Assembly: GCF_018457165.1 (NCBI RefSeq)
Contig: NZ_JAFMNX010000004.1
Span: forward strand, 1 to 64,000
Length of the DNA stretch: 64,000 bases
Reading direction: 5' to 3'
Source: Tianweitania aestuarii
GTDB lineage: Bacteria > Pseudomonadota > Alphaproteobacteria > Rhizobiales > Rhizobiaceae
Below are positions 43,499 to 52,168 of this stretch, piece by piece (position 1 is the stretch's first letter; every line of letters begins with the position of its first letter). The position numbers and the translations under genes are program-made. The notes under the pieces are model-generated. The model searched no databases. It saw nothing but the letters and a program-made list of their open reading frames with translations, and had not been told where the DNA came from.

Positions 43499-44368
43499 AT
43501 GTCGAGTTTGATCCTGCCTGCCGTGTTGAGCGGCCTGATGATGGGGGCGGTTTATGCGCTGATCGCGCTAGGCCTGACCCTGATCTACGGCGTGCTCCAT
43601 ATTATCAATTTTGCGCATGGCAGCCTGCTGATGCTCGCGCTGTTTGCGGCCTATTTCCTGCATTATCAGCTCGGCATCGATCCCTATTTGGCGATCCCGA
43701 TCGTGCTGCCGGTGTTTTTCGCGCTGGGCTACGCGCTGCAGCGCGGTCTGATCTCACCAATGAGCAGCGGCTCGGAGCAGAACGTTCTTCTGATCACGCT
43801 GGCCTTGTCGATGATCATCGACAATCTGGCGCTGTATTTCTGGACGTCGAACACCCGTACCGTCGACATTCCCTATGCCTATGACACGGTGGAAATCCTT
43901 GGCGCCTACCTGCCGCTCGGCCGCGTGATCGCCTTTGTTGCAGCGCTCGCCGCCGCACCGCTTCTGTGGCTCTTCATGTCGCGCACGCGCATCGGCTCGG
44001 CCATTCGCGCGGTTGCGATCGAAAAGCGGGGCGCCGAGCTCGTCGGCATCGACGTCAATCACACCTATGCCGTGTGCTTCGGTATCGGCACGGCTTGCGT
44101 GGCGCTGGCTGCCTGCCTTCTTCTGCCGACCTTCTATGTCACGCCGCAGGTGGGCTACACCTTCGTGCTCGTGGCCTTCACGACCGTGGTTCTCGGCGGC
44201 ATGGGCAGCCTGCTCGGCGCACTGGTTGCCGGCCTGCTGCTCGGCGTGATCGAGTCGCTTTGCGGCCTCTTCCTTGGCGAAAGCCTCGGCCAGATCGGCA
44301 TCTTCCTCGCCTTTATCCTAATCCTTTTGTTCAAACCGTCCGGTCTGCTGGGCAAGGTGGGACGCTGA
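43499..44368 (+). CDS. Branched-chain-amino-acid-type ABC permease (LivH-like)
   Basis: 289 residues with about eight membrane helices. Typical LivH stretches are GLMMGAVYALIALGLTLIYGVL near the N-terminus (about residues 11-32) and GGMGSLLGALVAG in the cytoplasmic coupling region. It pairs with the LivM-like protein whose gene overlaps its stop by one base. The ATG at 43499 is preferred; a GTG three codons earlier is possible. Confidence 0.92.
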   Translation: MSSLILPAVLSGLMMGAVYALIALGLTLIYGVLHIINFAHGSLLMLALFAAYFLHYQLGIDPYLAIPIVLPVFFALGYALQRGLISPMSSGSEQNVLLITLALSMIIDNLALYFWTSNTRTVDIPYAYDTVEILGAYLPLGRVIAFVAALAAAPLLWLFMSRTRIGSAIRAVAIEKRGAELVGIDVNHTYAVCFGIGTACVALAACLLLPTFYVTPQVGYTFVLVAFTTVVLGGMGSLLGALVAGLLLGVIESLCGLFLGESLGQIGIFLAFILILLFKPSGLLGKVGR

Positions 44369-45348
44369 TGAAATTCAACTCCGTTGGCCAGATCGCGCTT
44401 GTTGTCGCCGTCTGCGCTTATCTTCTCAGCGTCTACTTCATGGCCTCGCCGGTGTGGATGGGCTTTACGATCAACGCGCTGATCGTGGCCGTAATCGCGC
44501 AGTCCTGGAACATTACCGGTGGCTTCGGCGGCATGTCGTCCTTCGGTCACGCAGCACTCTACGGCACCGGCGCCTATGCGTCAGCGATCCTTCAGGTGCA
44601 GTATGGCGTCAATCCGTGGCTGGCCTTCGCGATCGGCATCGTGGCCGGTGCTGCGATGGGCGGCTTCATCGGTGCGCTGGCGTTCCGTTACGGTCTGAAG
44701 GGCTCCTATTTCGCGCTTGTCACGCTCGCTTTCGCGGAAGTGCTGCGCATCTGCGCCTCGTCCTTCGACATCACGGGCGGCGGCAGCGGTTTGCAGCTGA
44801 AGCTCGAGCCGGGGATCGCCAACCTGCAGTTCCCCGACCGGACCGTGGTTTACACGCTTCTTCTGGTTGTCGTCGCGCTAGTCATGCTCGTCACTTACAT
44901 GATCAAGAAGTCGCGGTTCGGCGCTTACCTCGTAGCGGTTCGCGAGAACGAAGATGCGGCGCGCGCGCTCGGCATCGACACCTACAAGATCAAGGTCCAG
45001 GCGATGGTGATTTCGGGCGCCTTCGGCGGTCTTGCCGGTGCGCTTTATCTCCAGCTCTGGTTGTTCATCGACAGCACGGTGGTTTACGGCAGCGCGGTAT
45101 CCATCGAGGCGCTGATCGGCCCGATCATCGGCGGTGCCGGGACTGTCTGGGGACCGCTGATCGGCACGCTCGGCCTGCATCTTTTGGGCGAGGGCGCAAA
45201 GCATCTCCTGCCCAACGCGCCCGGCCTCAACTTCGTGCTTTATGCCATTGTCCTGATCTGTGCGGTGCGCTTCCTGCCGCGCGGTTTGATGGGCCTGGCT
45301 GCCTTGATCGGCACTCTCAAGACCCGGAAGGACGAAGACCATGCTTGA
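44368..45348 (+). CDS. Branched-chain-amino-acid-type ABC permease (LivM-like)
   Basis: 326 residues with about nine or ten helices. The LivM signatures SWNITGGFGGMSSFGHAALY and RENEDAARALGID (EAA-like loop contacting the ATPase) are visible. The start overlaps the LivH stop (TGATG). A much longer open frame upstream lies inside livH and is not coding. It overlaps the LivG-like gene by 8 bases. Confidence 0.93.
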   Translation: MKFNSVGQIALVVAVCAYLLSVYFMASPVWMGFTINALIVAVIAQSWNITGGFGGMSSFGHAALYGTGAYASAILQVQYGVNPWLAFAIGIVAGAAMGGFIGALAFRYGLKGSYFALVTLAFAEVLRICASSFDITGGGSGLQLKLEPGIANLQFPDRTVVYTLLLVVVALVMLVTYMIKKSRFGAYLVAVRENEDAARALGIDTYKIKVQAMVISGAFGGLAGALYLQLWLFIDSTVVYGSAVSIEALIGPIIGGAGTVWGPLIGTLGLHLLGEGAKHLLPNAPGLNFVLYAIVLICAVRFLPRGLMGLAALIGTLKTRKDEDHA

Positions 45349-46081
45349 GGTCCGCAACCTTTCCAAGAGCTTCGGTGGCTTGAAGGCGGTCAGCGACGTA
45401 TCGCTGGATGTGCCGGAAGGATCGATCGTTGGCTTGCTCGGACCCAACGGCGCCGGCAAGACCACCTGCTTCACCATGATCGCCGGCTTCACCCAGCCGG
45501 ACACGGGCAGCGTCACGTTCCGCGGCGAAGACATCACGGGCATGCCGCCGCACAAGATCTGCACGCGTGGCATGATCCGGACCTTTCAGATCGTGCAGCC
45601 CTTTGCCGGGCTGACGGTGCAGGAAAACATCGCGGTTGGCGCTTATCTGCATCATCACGACCGCCGCGAAGCCATGGCGATCGCCAGCCAGGTTGGCAAA
45701 CGGCTCGGCATGGGCAACATGCTCGACCGGCCGGCTTCCTCGCTGACGATTGCCGGGCGCAAGCGGCTGGAACTCGCCCGCGCATTGGCCACCGGCGCCA
45801 AGCTTCTCCTGCTGGACGAAGTGATGGCGGGCCTGATCCCCTCTGAAATCACCGAAATCGTCGGCATCATCCGGCAGATCCGTGAGGAAGGGCACACCTT
45901 CCTCATGATCGAGCACGTGATGCAGGCCGTGATGAGCTTGGCCGAAACGGCCTATGTCCTTAACCAGGGCAAGCTGATCGCACAGGGAACGCCGCGCGAA
46001 CTGGTGAAGGACGCATCCGTCGTCGAGGCCTATCTCGGCCACGGTGCGGCCGCACGCCTACAGGATGAAAACCATGCTTAA
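45341..46081 (+). CDS. Branched-chain-amino-acid-type ABC ATP-binding protein (LivG-like)
   Basis: 246 residues. Walker A is GPNGAGKTT, the Walker B region reads LLLLDEVMAGL, and the signature position reads LTIAGRKRLELARAL, a slightly divergent C-motif usual in some LivG proteins. It powers the importer with the LivF-like subunit. The ATG lies inside the end of livM. Confidence 0.93.
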   Translation: MLEVRNLSKSFGGLKAVSDVSLDVPEGSIVGLLGPNGAGKTTCFTMIAGFTQPDTGSVTFRGEDITGMPPHKICTRGMIRTFQIVQPFAGLTVQENIAVGAYLHHHDRREAMAIASQVGKRLGMGNMLDRPASSLTIAGRKRLELARALATGAKLLLLDEVMAGLIPSEITEIVGIIRQIREEGHTFLMIEHVMQAVMSLAETAYVLNQGKLIAQGTPRELVKDASVVEAYLGHGAAARLQDENHA

Positions 46082-46775
46082 GCTTTCCGGAATCAAGGCT
46101 GGCTACGGTTCGATGTCCGTTCTTCAGGGCCTCGACCTGCACGTTGACAAGGGCGAAATCGTCGCGCTTTTGGGCTCGAACGGCGTCGGCAAGACGACCC
46201 TCAACAACGTCATCTCCGGCTTCATCCGCCCGACTGCCGGTACGGTGACGTTCAAGGGTGACGTTCTCAACAATCGCAAGCCGAGCGAGATCGTTGCCAT
46301 GGGCGTGGCTCATGTGCCGGAAGGCCGCAAGATCTTCCCCAACCTTTCGATCAGCGAGAACCTGAAGCTTGGCGCCTTTCGCCGCGCGAGTTCCAATATC
46401 AGCCAGAACTTCGACCGTGTCTGCACGATCTTCCCGCGCTTGAAGGAACGGCTCAGCCAGCTGGCGGGAACGCTTTCAGGCGGTGAACAGCAGATGTTGG
46501 CGATCGGACGCGGCATGATGTCGGAACCCGAGCTTCTGATCCTGGACGAGCCTTCGCTTGGCCTGTCCCCGATCATGGTCGAGGAAATGTTCGACCTCAT
46601 CACCAAGATCAACGCCGATGGCGTTTCGGTGCTTCTGGTGGAACAGAACGTCATGCAGTCGCTCGGCGTGGCGCAGCGCGCCTATGTCATCGAACAGGGC
46701 CGCTTCGTGATGCAGGGCGAAGCAGCGACGCTGCTCGCCGATCCGCAGCTGCGGCAGGCTTATCTCGGCATGTGA
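46074..46775 (+). CDS. Branched-chain-amino-acid-type ABC ATP-binding protein (LivF-like)
   Basis: 233 residues with Walker A GSNGVGKTT, signature LSGGEQQMLAIGRGM and Walker B LLILDEPSLGLSP, as in LivF. It completes the five-component importer. Start ATG at 46074 with AGGATG upstream; an alternative ATG is three codons before. It overlaps the LivG-like gene by 8 bases. Confidence 0.93.
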   Translation: MLKLSGIKAGYGSMSVLQGLDLHVDKGEIVALLGSNGVGKTTLNNVISGFIRPTAGTVTFKGDVLNNRKPSEIVAMGVAHVPEGRKIFPNLSISENLKLGAFRRASSNISQNFDRVCTIFPRLKERLSQLAGTLSGGEQQMLAIGRGMMSEPELLILDEPSLGLSPIMVEEMFDLITKINADGVSVLLVEQNVMQSLGVAQRAYVIEQGRFVMQGEAATLLADPQLRQAYLGM

Positions 46776-46827
46776 TCGCGCCACCAGCGCAATCATAGCC
46801 TCGCTTACCAACCAATTGGAGAACACC

Positions 46828-47721
46828 ATGTCCTTAACGCGCACAAAGCGCCTGCGGCAGGCGCTTGCAGGCAAGCGAGCCGTCATGGCTCCCGGCGTAG
46901 TTGACGCCATGTATGCCCGCCTTGTCGCGGAAGCCGGCTTCGAGGCTATGTATATGACGGGTGCCGGCACTTCGGCGACGCGCCTCGGTTATCCCGATGT
47001 CGGCCTGCTCACCATGACCGAGATGGTCGACAACGCCACGCGCATTGCCGATGCCTCGGATGTGCCGCTGATTGCTGATGCCGATAACGGGTTCGGCGGG
47101 CCGCTCAATGTGCGCCGCGCGATCCAGCTTTACGAGCGCGGCGGCGTCGCCGCGATCCATCTTGAAGACCAGGTGCTGCCCAAGCGCTGCGGCCACCTTT
47201 CGGGCAAGCAGCTCATTTCCGCCGCCGACATGGTCGCCAAGGTGAAGGCTGCGGTCGATGCCCGCGTCGATCCCGATTTCGTGGTGATCGCCCGCACGGA
47301 TGCCTTGTCCGTGGATGGTCGCGAAGCGGCCTTTGATCGTGCCGAAATGTATCGCGAAGCCGGTGCCGACGTGATCTTCGTGGAAAGCCCCGGCCCGGAC
47401 GACCTGCCGCATGTCGCGCCGCGCTTCCCCGGTGTGCCGCTGCTTTACAACATGGCGACCTCCGGCAAGACGCCGTTCCTGAAGCGCGAGGAAATCGAGG
47501 CGCTTGGCTTCAAGCTGATCATCTACCCGAACTGGCTCCTGCTTTCGGCCATGGAAGCCGCGCGCAAGACGCTGGAGGTCCTGAAGACCGAAGAAACGAT
47601 CGCATCGGTTGCGCCCAATGTGATGAGCTTCAAGGAGTTCTTCGACATGGCCCGCATGGCCGAGGTGCAGGAACTCGAAGCGCGCTACGGAACGCCGGAA
47701 AACAGCCGCACCGGTTACTAA
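46828..47721 (+). CDS. Isocitrate lyase/PEP mutase-family C-C lyase (2,3-dimethylmalate lyase/methylisocitrate lyase-like)
   Basis: 297 residues with the family's metal-binding stretch DADNGFG (84-90) and the lyase signature K119-R-C121-G-H, where the cysteine is the general acid of true lyases (PEP mutases lack this). EDQVLPKRCGH is close to methylisocitrate and dimethylmalate lyases. It would cleave a 2-hydroxy-succinate-type acid to a 2-oxoacid and a carboxylic acid. Following the LeuCD-type hydratase in the same operon, it reproduces the hydratase-lyase pair of dimethylmaleate breakdown. TTGGAG precedes the ATG. Confidence 0.9.
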   Translation: MSLTRTKRLRQALAGKRAVMAPGVVDAMYARLVAEAGFEAMYMTGAGTSATRLGYPDVGLLTMTEMVDNATRIADASDVPLIADADNGFGGPLNVRRAIQLYERGGVAAIHLEDQVLPKRCGHLSGKQLISAADMVAKVKAAVDARVDPDFVVIARTDALSVDGREAAFDRAEMYREAGADVIFVESPGPDDLPHVAPRFPGVPLLYNMATSGKTPFLKREEIEALGFKLIIYPNWLLLSAMEAARKTLEVLKTEETIASVAPNVMSFKEFFDMARMAEVQELEARYGTPENSRTGY

Positions 47722-47731
47722 GGCATCAAAA

Positions 47732-47750
47732 GGAGGCGCGCTGCGCCTCC
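47732..47750 (+). other. Intra-operon hairpin
   Basis: A perfect 8-bp stem (GGAGGCGC/GCGCCTCC) with a 3-base loop, in the 52-base gap between the lyase and flavoprotein genes, with no T run. A probable mRNA processing or stability element. Its left arm contains a ribosome-site-like AGGAGG that would be masked, although it is about 37 bases from the next start. Confidence 0.4.
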
Positions 47751-47773
47751 GCCCGTTGAACAAGAGGTTGATC

Positions 47774-49174
47774 ATGGCGCTTCTCAATCCCGAAGGCGTA
47801 ACGTTCGAATTCGAAGTTCCGGTTGTGGTGGTCGGCGCGGGCGCCTGCGGCCTTGTCGCCGCTCTGGCTGCCCACGACGCCGGGCAGGCCGTCATGATCC
47901 TCGAGCGCGACGAGAACCCGACCGGCTCGACATCGCTTTCGGCGGGCCTGATCCCGGCACCCTGCACAAGGCTTCAAAGGGAGGCCGGCATCGAAGACAG
48001 CCCGGAACTCTTTGCCGCCGACATCGTCGCCAAGACGCATGACCGCACCCCGCACGATCAGGCGCTCGTGGCCGCACAAGCCGCTGGGCCGATGATCGAC
48101 TGGCTGATGGACACGCACGGCGTCGAACTCGAACTGGTCACGGGCTTCCTTTATCCCGGCCATTCGCGCATGCGCATGCACGGCCCCAAGAGCCGGACGG
48201 GTGCCGATCTCGAACAAGCCTTGCTGGCAGCCGTATCCAATGCCGGCATCGACCTTATCACCGGTGCGTCCGTTGAGGACATCTATGCGGATGCTTCCGG
48301 CCGCGTGGTTGGCGTGCGTTGCCGCCGGTCTGACGGCGCAACGGAGGATCTCGGCTGCAAGGCGCTGGTTCTGGCCTCCTGCGGCTTTGCCGGCGACCCG
48401 CAGATGGTGCGCCAGTATATTCCCGAGATCGCCGACGCCGAATGCTGCGGTCATCTTTCCAACACCGGTGACGCCGTGAAGTGGGGAACGGCACTAGGTG
48501 CGGCGACGGCCGATATGGCGGGCTATCAGGGCCACGGCTCGGTTGCGCATCCGCATTCCCTGCCGCTGACCTGGGCCGTCATTACCAAGGGCGGCATTCT
48601 CCTGAACACGGCCGGTGAGCGCTTTTCCAACGAGATGCGCGGTTATTCCGAGCATGGCGCGGAAGTGGCGGCGCAGCCCGATCATGTCGCCTGGGACATC
48701 TTTGGCGCTTCGGGCCATGAGGCTGCCGAAGGGTTCTACGACTACCGCGAGATCCGCAAGCTTGGCGCCGTGAAGACGGCGAACACGCTGGGAGAACTGG
48801 CCGAAGCTACAGGACTGCCGCTCGCTTCGATCAAGGCGGAGTTCGACGCCATTGAAGAAGCGGCGCGTGAGGGCAAGCCGGATCGTTTCGGCCGTGTGTT
48901 CGTCGAGGCCGATTTGCTGAAGCCGCCGTTTTATGCGGTGAAGGTCAATGGCGCGCTGTTCCATACGCAAGGTGGATTGGTGATCGATGCGCAGGCTCGC
49001 GTTCTGCGCTCAAGCGGCGAGCCTTTGCCGAACCTGTTTGCCGGCGGTGGTGCGGCGCGCGGCGTGTCGGGCGATTCCAACTACGGCTATCTGTCCGGCA
49101 ACGGACTGTTGTCGGCAACGACCTTCGGCAGGCTGGCCGGCATGAGCGCTGCTCAGGTGGCCGAAGCGGGCTGA
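47774..49174 (+). CDS. FAD-dependent oxidoreductase, fumarate reductase/succinate dehydrogenase flavoprotein type
   Basis: 466 residues. The FAD-binding GxGxxG is in VVVGAGACGLVAAL near residues 18-31, followed by ILERDENPTGSTSLSAG. The C-terminal FAD segment LFAGGGAARGVSGDSNYGYL is typical of FAD_binding_2 proteins such as fumarate reductase, tricarballylate dehydrogenase and ketosteroid dehydrogenases. It likely reduces or forms a C=C bond next to a carboxylate, converting a succinate-type acid to a fumarate/maleate-type acid. There is no signal peptide, so it is cytoplasmic. An upstream TTG adds six codons but is less likely. Confidence 0.87.
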   Translation: MALLNPEGVTFEFEVPVVVVGAGACGLVAALAAHDAGQAVMILERDENPTGSTSLSAGLIPAPCTRLQREAGIEDSPELFAADIVAKTHDRTPHDQALVAAQAAGPMIDWLMDTHGVELELVTGFLYPGHSRMRMHGPKSRTGADLEQALLAAVSNAGIDLITGASVEDIYADASGRVVGVRCRRSDGATEDLGCKALVLASCGFAGDPQMVRQYIPEIADAECCGHLSNTGDAVKWGTALGAATADMAGYQGHGSVAHPHSLPLTWAVITKGGILLNTAGERFSNEMRGYSEHGAEVAAQPDHVAWDIFGASGHEAAEGFYDYREIRKLGAVKTANTLGELAEATGLPLASIKAEFDAIEEAAREGKPDRFGRVFVEADLLKPPFYAVKVNGALFHTQGGLVIDAQARVLRSSGEPLPNLFAGGGAARGVSGDSNYGYLSGNGLLSATTFGRLAGMSAAQVAEAG

Positions 49175-49205
49175 CATCCACCCCACGCAATTGAGAGGAG
49201 GAAAT

Positions 49206-49979
49206 ATGAAGAGGGTTCTGGTGATCGTGCCGTTCCCGATGGGCGAGGAGGATCTCGTTCGTCGTCAGGCGCAGATGAAGGCCGTTGATCTCGGTCCGGG
49301 TATCGAGTTCCACTACAAGGCGGTTCGGGTCGGGCCGAAGAACTATTCCAGCCAGCATGATATGGTGCTCGCCGACATCTCGATCGTCGATGCCGGGCTC
49401 GATGCAGAAAAGAACGGCTTCGATGCGGTTTGCATCGACACGATGTCGGACAGCGGCATGGCCATGCTTCGTTCGATCCTGACCATTCCGGTTATTGCGC
49501 CGGGCCGTCATGCCATGCTGGTGGCGCAGATGCTGGGCGACAAGTTCTCGATCCTGATGATGTGGGATCGCTGGAAGATGCTTTACACCAAGACGCTCGG
49601 TGAACTCGGCATGGAGCATAAATGCGCTTCCATGCGCTCTATCGGCGTGACGCCGGACAACAAGAGCCTTCTGTCCGGCAAGGAAGACGAAGTGTTTCCG
49701 CTGCTGCTTGATGCCGCGCGCAAATGCGTGGAACAGGATGGCGCGCAGGTGCTGATCCTTGGATCCACCACCATGCATGAAGCGCATGGCTGGTTGTCGA
49801 AGCAGATCGGCGTGCCGGTGATCAATCCGGGCCCACTGACCTACAAGCTCGCGTCGATCGCGCTTGATCTCAAGCTTACCCACAGCAAGGAAACCTGGCC
49901 GACGCCGCTTGCGCCCAAGCATGAGATGATCCGCGCCATCGGCGCTGCCGGGGCTTCTTATCTGGAGGGCCACTCATGA
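49206..49979 (+). CDS. Asp/Glu racemase-superfamily protein lacking both catalytic cysteines (copy 1)
   Basis: 257 residues of the Asp/Glu/hydantoin racemase fold. In racemases two cysteines act as paired acid/base; here the aligned places read CIDTMSDSG with Thr79 and LGSTTMH with Ser187. A nearby Cys76 is two places out of register (three residues before Thr79). Strong GAGAGGAGG ribosome site. It overlaps copy 2 by 4 bases. Activities in this superfamily include racemases, maleate isomerase and arylmalonate decarboxylase; the missing cysteines make ordinary racemisation unlikely. The real function is unknown. Confidence 0.85.
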   Translation: MKRVLVIVPFPMGEEDLVRRQAQMKAVDLGPGIEFHYKAVRVGPKNYSSQHDMVLADISIVDAGLDAEKNGFDAVCIDTMSDSGMAMLRSILTIPVIAPGRHAMLVAQMLGDKFSILMMWDRWKMLYTKTLGELGMEHKCASMRSIGVTPDNKSLLSGKEDEVFPLLLDAARKCVEQDGAQVLILGSTTMHEAHGWLSKQIGVPVINPGPLTYKLASIALDLKLTHSKETWPTPLAPKHEMIRAIGAAGASYLEGHS

Positions 49980-50752
49980 CCCGCATCCTCGTGATCGTAC
50001 CCTTTGCGCTCGACGCCGAAGGCATCAAGAACCGCGAAGCGCAGTCCGGCTACGTGCCGCTGCCGGCCGACTGGGAACTGACCTATCGCCCCGTGACCTG
50101 CGGCCCGACCTCCTTCATGTCGCCGCATGATTGGGGTCTGATGGACCTCGCCATCTTTGAAGCCGGCTGCAACGCGGAAGCGGAAGGCTTTGACGCCGTT
50201 TGCATCGACACGATGTCGGATAGCGGCATGATCCCGCTGCGCTCCGTTTTGTCGATCCCGGTGATCGGCGCCGGCAAGGCGTCCATGCTTTATGCTCTGA
50301 CGCTTGGCGGCAAGTTCTCCGTGCTGGCGCAGTGGAAGCCCGCGCTGCCGCGTTATCGCAAGGCCATCCGCGAATATGGCTTCGACCGGCAATGCGCTTC
50401 CGTGCGCTCGTTCGACCAGCCGCCGGATTTCGCCAACCTGCTCGACGGTAAGGAAGACAAGGTGTTCCCGCGCATGCGTGATGTGGCGCTGCGGTGCATC
50501 GAGGAGGATGGCGCGGAGGTGATCTGCCTGGGTTCCACCACCATGCACCAGGCCGGCGAATACCTGGCCGCCAACCTGCCGGTGCCGGTCGTCAATCCCG
50601 GTCCGCTGACCTACAAGCTGATGGAAACCTTCCTGGCGCTGGGCCTCACCCATGGCCGCGATGTGTACCCGGCGCCGGTTGAAAGCCGGATCGACATGGT
50701 CCACGCGATGATGAAGGCGGGTGCAGCTGCGGAGAATGCGGCGAAGGGCTGA
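49976..50752 (+). CDS. Asp/Glu racemase-superfamily protein lacking both catalytic cysteines (copy 2)
   Basis: 258 residues, collinear with copy 1: CIDTMSDSGM and LGSTTMH occur at the same residue numbers (Thr79, Ser187), and most of the framework (RILVIVPF, GPLTYKL) is kept. It is therefore a tandem duplicate that has diverged elsewhere. Conservation of the altered motif in both copies implies it is functional, not decay. Translational coupling (ATGA overlap) suggests a heteromer. The MmgE/PrpD gene begins 4 bases after its stop. Confidence 0.85.
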   Translation: MTRILVIVPFALDAEGIKNREAQSGYVPLPADWELTYRPVTCGPTSFMSPHDWGLMDLAIFEAGCNAEAEGFDAVCIDTMSDSGMIPLRSVLSIPVIGAGKASMLYALTLGGKFSVLAQWKPALPRYRKAIREYGFDRQCASVRSFDQPPDFANLLDGKEDKVFPRMRDVALRCIEEDGAEVICLGSTTMHQAGEYLAANLPVPVVNPGPLTYKLMETFLALGLTHGRDVYPAPVESRIDMVHAMMKAGAAAENAAKG

Positions 50753-50756
50753 GCCT

Positions 50757-52160
50757 TTGACCAACGCCGCCCATCAGCTCGCGGTTGCGGCCGCGGGCAC
50801 GCATTTCGGGCAAGCCCCTCGCCAGGTGCGGGCGGCTTACCGCGACTTCATGTTCGATACGGTCGCGGTGATGGTGGCCGGCGCGGCGCATCCATCGCTG
50901 GCGCAAGCGCGGACCACCTTCAAGGCGTCCGCGGGAAGGGGACGGGCGTCGGTGGCCGGTTTCCACGAAGGCGCGCCGGTCGGCGTTGCCGGGCTCATCA
51001 ACGGTGCCGCCATGACGGTGCTTCAGTTGCAGGATGGACACCGGCGTGCCCGGGGCCATCCGATGAGCCATGTTTTGCCGGCGGCTCTCGCGGTTGCCGA
51101 AGACACAGGCGCATCGGCAACCGCGTTCCTCGATGCGGTAATGGCTGGCTACGAAGTTTCAACGAGGATCGGCGCGTCGCTGGGCGGCATGCAGCCGCTG
51201 TTGCACGATACCGGCACCTTCGGCTGCATCGGTGCAGCGGTTGCTGCCGCGCATCTGTTCGGCCGCGATCGGGATGAAGCGGAACGGATAGCGCTGATCG
51301 AGGCCGCGATCGGCAATTCGGCGGCCGTTGCGCTGTTTCCGTTCCGCGACACCTGCATGGAAGGTGCCGGTGTCCACCACCTGTTCGTCGGCCTCGGCGT
51401 TCAGAACGGTCTCAACGCAGCATTTGGTGCCTTGGCAGGACTCAACCCGTCTATCGGCACGCTCGAGCGCTTCTTCGGCCCACGTGCCGGCGAGGCTTTC
51501 GATCCGTCGCTGCTGGTCGACGGCATCGGCGACGATGGGCAATGGGATCGCTTCGAGATCATGGCGGCCTATCTGAAGTGGCACCCTGTGTGCGCGCATC
51601 TCGGTCCGATGGTGGACTGCCTTGAAATACTGCGCGCACGGTTGGGCAGGTTTGATCCGTCGGCGCTCGTCGAGGTGCGTATCGAAACCTATGCCACCGC
51701 GCTGGACTACGACGCTCCTGATCCGAAGAGCGATCTCGCAGCGCGCTTCAGCTTCCGGCATGCCGCAGCACTCGCCATCTGCTTTGGCCCGCTGGCGCAT
51801 GACGGCTTTTCGCCTGAACGGCTTCACCGCTCTCAGGTCACCGATGTTGCAGCAAAGGTCACACTCCATGCAGCTGGCGATCTAAACGCGCTTTACCCGG
51901 CCAACCGCCCGGCACGCGTGGTTCTCGTTTTCTCGGACGGTACAACCGAGACGGCGCAAGTGCTGGTGCCGAAAGGCGATGGCGCCTTGGCGCTGACCCG
52001 CGACGATGTCGACCGGAAAGCCGCCAAGCTGATGGGATCGATCTGGAGCCCGGATCATCAGCTTGAGCTTCGGCACCTGATCAACAGTGTTGAAGGCAAC
52101 TCTGCGTCGACGCTTCCCGTCGATCTCGGGCAGGCGCTTCGGCAGCCGTTCGGGGTCTGA
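50757..52160 (+). CDS. MmgE/PrpD family protein
   Basis: 467 residues starting at TTG with GAAGGG about 8 bases upstream; an upstream in-frame ATG lies inside the previous gene. It shows the all-helical N-terminal domain with DTVAVMVAGA and the GHPMSHVLPAALAVAE stretch, and the second domain with MAAYLKWHPVCAHLG, as in 2-methylcitrate dehydratase PrpD, cis-aconitate decarboxylase and iminodisuccinate epimerase. It probably dehydrates or epimerises a tricarboxylate or hydroxy-dicarboxylate in the pathway. It is the last gene of the plus-strand operon, 8 bases from the convergent GntR gene. Confidence 0.88.
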   Translation: MTNAAHQLAVAAAGTHFGQAPRQVRAAYRDFMFDTVAVMVAGAAHPSLAQARTTFKASAGRGRASVAGFHEGAPVGVAGLINGAAMTVLQLQDGHRRARGHPMSHVLPAALAVAEDTGASATAFLDAVMAGYEVSTRIGASLGGMQPLLHDTGTFGCIGAAVAAAHLFGRDRDEAERIALIEAAIGNSAAVALFPFRDTCMEGAGVHHLFVGLGVQNGLNAAFGALAGLNPSIGTLERFFGPRAGEAFDPSLLVDGIGDDGQWDRFEIMAAYLKWHPVCAHLGPMVDCLEILRARLGRFDPSALVEVRIETYATALDYDAPDPKSDLAARFSFRHAAALAICFGPLAHDGFSPERLHRSQVTDVAAKVTLHAAGDLNALYPANRPARVVLVFSDGTTETAQVLVPKGDGALALTRDDVDRKAAKLMGSIWSPDHQLELRHLINSVEGNSASTLPVDLGQALRQPFGV

Positions 52161-52168
52161 CGCCGGCT

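Noticed and set aside
43966-44367. Upstream in-frame extension of the LivM-like gene
   Set aside because: It lies entirely within the LivH-like gene in another frame; the TGATG junction at 44366-44370 gives the natural start.
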